A stretch of DNA of 8,163 nucleotides from Bifidobacterium breve (GTDB lineage Bacteria > Actinomycetota > Actinomycetes > UBA12327). Shown one piece after another: positions 5,299 to 8,163 of the stretch (position 1 is the stretch's first letter; the number at the start of each line of letters is the position of its first letter). The stretch lies in contig CALQPL010000035.1 in assembly GCA_943332445.1 (NCBI GenBank), forward strand, positions 1-8,163. Reading direction: 5' to 3'. Below the pieces are notes generated by a model. It worked only from the letters and a program-made list of their open reading frames with translations. It was not told the DNA's origin and did no database searches. The translations under genes and the position numbers were made by a program.

Positions 5299-7017
5299 GT
5301 GAGTTCCTTTCCAGCCCGATCTGAGCACCTTCCGGAGCCTGCGCTCTTGGCTGCCATTCGCGACGGCATCATCGGTGACGACCAGGTCATGGACGGCCCC
5401 TACGGCCCCCATCGCATTACCTATGCGGACTACACAGCCAGCGGCCGGGCCTTGGGATTTATTGAGGACTTCATCCGCGACGAGGTCCTCCCCCGCTACG
5501 CCAACACCCACACCGAGTCCTCGGGTACGGGACTACAAACGTCTCGACTGCGCGAAGATGCGCGCGCCATTATTGCGCAAGCTTTCGGAGGCGAAGACGA
5601 CGTCGTCATCATTTTCGTTGGCTCTGGCTCTACCGCTGCCATTGATCGATTTGTTTCGGTGATGAATCTGCGGATTCCTGCTGACTTGGACAGCAAGTAC
5701 GACCTGTCTGACCACATTCCTGCGAACGAGCGCCCCGTGGTTTTCATCGGACCCTTTGAGCATCACTCCAATGAACTTCCTTGGCGCGAATCAATCGCCG
5801 ACGTTGTCGTTATCCCTGAGGATGTTGACGGCCACATTGACATCAACCACCTCCGCGAAGAACTTGTTCGATACGCCGACCGCCCACTCCTCATCGGATC
5901 GTTTTCGGCGGCCAGCAACGTCACGGGGATCGTCACTGATACCGATGCGATCTCGTCACTGCTTCACGAATTCCATGCCATCGCCATGTGGGACTACGCA
6001 GCTTCTGCGCCCTACGTTGATATTGATATGAAGCCGCTGAGCGCCTCAGATCACAAGGACGTTGTGGTGCTCTCGCCCCACAAATTCATCGGTGGCCCCA
6101 GCACACCTGGCATTTTGGCCATTCGCCGCTCGCTCCTGACCAACACGGTTCCCTCTGTTGTCGGGGGTGGAACGGTGGCCTACGTCAATCCTTCCGAGCA
6201 CCTGTACCTGACCGACCCGGTGCACCGCGAGGAAGCCGGCACGCCAGCGATCGTAGAAGCCATTCGCGCTGGGTTGGCCTTCCAACTCAAAGCCGCTGTA
6301 GGCACTGACGTCATACGTGCGCACGAAGAGGACTACTTGCGCCGAGCCGCGGAAGTTTGGGATGCGCACCCGTCTATTGAGGTGTTGGGTAACCGCGATG
6401 CGGAACGGCTGTCCATCGTCTCGTTCGTGATGCGCTCTCCCACGGGGCGATACCTGCATCACAACTTTGTCGTTGCCGTCCTCAATGATCTGTTTGGCAT
6501 CCAATCGCGCGGGGGTTGCTCGTGTGCTGGACCGTACGGCCACCGGTTGCTGGGAATTGACATTGAGAAGTCGCACGAGTTTGAACGCGAGATTGAACAC
6601 GGGTGTGAGGGGATCAAGCCCGGCTGGGTGCGCGTCAACTTCAACTACTTCATTAGCGATACTGTTTTTGAGTACATCGTGCAAGCGGTATCGATGGTGG
6701 CTGAACACGGCTGGAAGCTGTTGCCGGACTATTCCTTTGATCCGGACTCTGGATTGTGGCACCACCGTGCGGGCACGATCGAGCCCCCGTTGCGACTCTC
6801 GATGGTTCATTACGACGCTGCCGGAGCGATGGTCTACCCCACCACGACCCAACGGGCCCCAGAATCTGCGCTAGCCACCTACCTCATCGAAGCGGAAGCA
6901 ATTTTCGCCAGTCATGGCGAACCGGATTTGGGGACTACGCAGTCTCTACCAGGAGTTTCAGCCGACTTTGAATCGCTGCGATGGTTTGACCTCCCAGCGT
7001 CCTCGCTCCAGCCGTAG
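5299..7017 (+). CDS. Class-V aminotransferase / cysteine-desulfurase-like PLP enzyme with a C-terminal extension
   Basis: A 572-residue fold-type-I PLP enzyme related to SufS/CsdA desulfurases. Visible hallmarks are EHHSN (154-158; His155 stacks on PLP in SufS-like enzymes), MWDYAASAPYV (230-240; Asp232 binds the pyridine nitrogen), SPHKFIGGP (259-267; Lys262 forms the Schiff base), RGGCSCAGPYGH (404-415) and RVNFNYF (445-451). Cys409 aligns with the persulfide-forming cysteine of SufS (RTGHHCA), and Cys407 is an additional cysteine two residues earlier. SufS is about 406 residues. The excess here is spread between insertions in the core and about 100 residues after 470 that I do not recognise. 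The start is a GTG at 5299 without a Shine-Dalgarno sequence. It lies alone on the plus strand, divergent from clpS and the cysO-cysM operon, so a sulfur role (desulfurase or lyase) is plausible. The true substrate cannot be read from the sequence, and another class-V lyase or transaminase activity remains possible. Confidence 0.85.
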   Translation: MSSFPARSEHLPEPALLAAIRDGIIGDDQVMDGPYGPHRITYADYTASGRALGFIEDFIRDEVLPRYANTHTESSGTGLQTSRLREDARAIIAQAFGGEDDVVIIFVGSGSTAAIDRFVSVMNLRIPADLDSKYDLSDHIPANERPVVFIGPFEHHSNELPWRESIADVVVIPEDVDGHIDINHLREELVRYADRPLLIGSFSAASNVTGIVTDTDAISSLLHEFHAIAMWDYAASAPYVDIDMKPLSASDHKDVVVLSPHKFIGGPSTPGILAIRRSLLTNTVPSVVGGGTVAYVNPSEHLYLTDPVHREEAGTPAIVEAIRAGLAFQLKAAVGTDVIRAHEEDYLRRAAEVWDAHPSIEVLGNRDAERLSIVSFVMRSPTGRYLHHNFVVAVLNDLFGIQSRGGCSCAGPYGHRLLGIDIEKSHEFEREIEHGCEGIKPGWVRVNFNYFISDTVFEYIVQAVSMVAEHGWKLLPDYSFDPDSGLWHHRAGTIEPPLRLSMVHYDAAGAMVYPTTTQRAPESALATYLIEAEAIFASHGEPDLGTTQSLPGVSADFESLRWFDLPASSLQP

Positions 7018-7027
7018 GAAAGTCCGT

Positions 7028-7696
7028 TTAGGCCAGCGGGGCTTTGACCATTCCTGAGGACTTGACCACGATCAAGAACCAGATCAGCCAAATCAAATAG
7101 AACATCAAGTAGGCCGGCAGATACACAAACGCCATCAAGATGCCGGACATTCCAGCGACCCATCCACAGATAACGAGTGGCTTAGAGAAGTACCCGAAGC
7201 GTCGACCCCAAATCGTGACGGTGATCAAGAACGCGCCGAACATGACGATGGCTACCGCATTCATGATGGCTTCGAAAATCGAGAAGGATGCGATCGTGGC
7301 CGCCTGAATCCCGACAACATCGGAATTGTTTTCTTGTAGGAGTTTGACGACTTGAGCCCCAATGCCGTTCGCGACGCCATTTGCTGCGAAACCCACCGCA
7401 CTAACAATGCCTAAGCGCCCGATCAATCGAGCGCCACCATAGCCATCAGCTTTGGCCAGCTCACTCAAGCTAATACTTAAAACCAACACTGCGAACGCGG
7501 TAGCAAAATGGCCGATGCCACTGAGTTTCCACGGAACAGACCCGATCGCGTCCTGCAGTTTGGAGATCACCGAGTAGTCATTAAAGGACGTCAGTCCCAA
7601 AAATGTTCGCTCAATAAAGAAACCATTGAGGCTATGCATGACAAAGGCTAAAGCCATCACCAAAGCCGAGATTCGGATTACCTTCAGTGATGTCAT
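7028..7696 (-). CDS. Six-helix integral membrane protein, function unknown
   Basis: A 222-residue hydrophobic protein I cannot assign. Predicted membrane segments are about 7-27, 58-79, 92-114, 135-163, 172-191 and 194-212. The loop between segments 1 and 2 (28-57) is the longest outside the membrane. A short polar loop at 119-131 and a positively charged turn WGRRFGYFSK (163-172) suggest orientation by the positive-inside rule. There is no recognisable catalytic motif; the six-helix layout and length recall DUF4386-like small membrane proteins, but I would not assert membership. The ATG at 7696 follows the stop of the E1-like gene by 4 nt, and GGAG in the final codons of that gene can act as its ribosome binding site, so the two are probably cotranscribed. 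Its TAA stop lies 10 nt from the stop of the converging PLP enzyme, with no hairpin terminator between. Confidence 0.82.
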   Translation of the reverse strand: MTSLKVIRISALVMALAFVMHSLNGFFIERTFLGLTSFNDYSVISKLQDAIGSVPWKLSGIGHFATAFAVLVLSISLSELAKADGYGGARLIGRLGIVSAVGFAANGVANGIGAQVVKLLQENNSDVVGIQAATIASFSIFEAIMNAVAIVMFGAFLITVTIWGRRFGYFSKPLVICGWVAGMSGILMAFVYLPAYLMFYLIWLIWFLIVVKSSGMVKAPLA

Positions 7697-7700
7697 AGAC

Positions 7701-8163
7701 CTACTCCAGTGCTAGAGCCGCCAATGCTGCATTCACGATAGAGCCTGACGTCAGGTCGAAGAGTTCATACAGTTCCGACACGGAGCCGGATTGACCGAAC
7801 TTGTCGACACCCAGCGGAACAGCAGGCACACCCAAGGCTGAACCAATCCAAGCCATGGCATGCGAAGCGGCGTCGTGAATGGTGACCACAGGAGCCTTCT
7901 CTGGGAAGATCTCGCGCAGGATGAGCGGATAGGCCGGCACCGATGCTGTACGCACACCAGCGGCTAATCCACTGCGCCATGCCGAGTACAAGCGATCCAG
8001 TGACGTCACATCAACCACGTGCGCTGCCACGCCTTCGTCAGCCAACTCTGCTGCTGCGGCCAACGCTTCGGGAATCACCGCGCCACTGACGGCCAAGTGC
8101 ACCACAGGAGCACCCGAGTCACGCAGGTCCGGACGAGCAGCGAAGGCATCGTGCAAGCGGTAA
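7701..8163 (-). CDS. C-terminal part of a ThDP-dependent E1 / transketolase-family enzyme (5' end outside window)
   Basis: About 153 C-terminal residues; the reading frame remains open through the right edge, and a TTG at 8156 is an internal codon, not a start. The fragment matches the C-terminal (transketolase C) domain found in 2-oxoacid dehydrogenase E1-like proteins of Actinobacteria. The visible pieces are VVHLAVSGAVIPEAL, AHVVDVTSLDRLYSAW, VVTIHDAASHAMAWIG, LGVDKFGQSGSVSELYELF and a final IVNAALAALALE. This domain organises the dimer and approaches the active site of the partner subunit. Whether the enzyme is a pyruvate-dehydrogenase E1 or another transketolase-like enzyme cannot be told from this part, since the ThDP and pyrimidine domains lie outside. 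It ends 4 nt before the start of the membrane protein at 7696, implying one transcript. Confidence 0.8.
   Translation of the reverse strand, partial: YRLHDAFAARPDLRDSGAPVVHLAVSGAVIPEALAAAAELADEGVAAHVVDVTSLDRLYSAWRSGLAAGVRTASVPAYPLILREIFPEKAPVVTIHDAASHAMAWIGSALGVPAVPLGVDKFGQSGSVSELYELFDLTSGSIVNAALAALALE

Noticed and set aside
6046..6852. A 268-codon open frame on the minus strand opposite the PLP enzyme
   Set aside because: It lies wholly inside a gene with clear family motifs on the other strand; its translation is rich in Arg, Val and His, typical of antisense shadows, with no recognisable motif.
8154..8156. TTG as the start of a short separate gene at the right edge
   Set aside because: The frame is open beyond it to the window end, and the upstream residues continue the same domain, so it is an internal Leu codon of a truncated gene.
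1..8163. CRISPR arrays, insertion sequences, phage or toxin-antitoxin modules, tRNA or rRNA genes
   Set aside because: Read on both strands, I found no direct repeat series, transposase-like proteins, terminal inverted repeats or tRNA-like cloverleaf; the window is nearly fully occupied by housekeeping-type genes.

Overview
The window looks like chromosomal DNA from a high-to-moderate-GC actinobacterium (Actinomycetota). The GC content seems to be in the mid-to-high 50s percent by eye; I did not compute it. The strongest clue is gene order: clpS, a DUF2017 gene, mec (JAMM protease), cysO, cysM, murI, rph and rdgB follow in the same order and mostly on the same strand as the Mycobacterium tuberculosis Rv1331-Rv1341 block, as I recall it. 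The CysM sequence is of the mycobacterial O-phosphoserine-using type. GTG and TTG starts and 1-4 nt gene overlaps are frequent. I cannot name a genus. I see no mobile elements, tRNA or rRNA genes, or CRISPR arrays, and coding density is very high.

Layout on the minus strand, read from right to left. (a) At the right edge, 7701-8163 is the C-terminal end of a thiamine-diphosphate-dependent E1/transketolase-like enzyme, followed after 4 nt by a six-helix membrane protein of unknown function (7028-7696). (b) A five-gene operon, clpS - DUF2017 - mec - cysO - cysM (5263 down to 2705), ends in a strong hairpin terminator at 2664-2705. (c) A second operon, murI - rph - rdgB (2054 down to the left edge), ends with rdgB cut off by the window.

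On the plus strand, a small four-helix membrane protein (2162-2653) sits between cysM and murI. It converges on cysM, shares the terminator with it, and diverges from murI. A large class-V aminotransferase/cysteine-desulfurase-like enzyme (5299-7017) is divergent from clpS across only 35 bp and converges on the membrane gene at 7028 with 10 bp between them.

Functional picture: the central operon joins the ClpS N-degron adaptor to the CysO/CysM/Mec route of cysteine synthesis. CysM adds O-phosphoserine-derived aminoacrylate to the CysO thiocarboxylate, and the metalloprotease Mec releases cysteine. Here CysO carries one extra residue (Ala) after its Gly-Gly, so it would need trimming before activation. 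The divergent PLP enzyme has cysteine-desulfurase hallmarks and could be connected to sulfur supply, but only its position suggests that. The left operon supplies cell-wall D-glutamate (MurI), tRNA 3'-end processing (RNase PH) and nucleotide-pool sanitation (RdgB).
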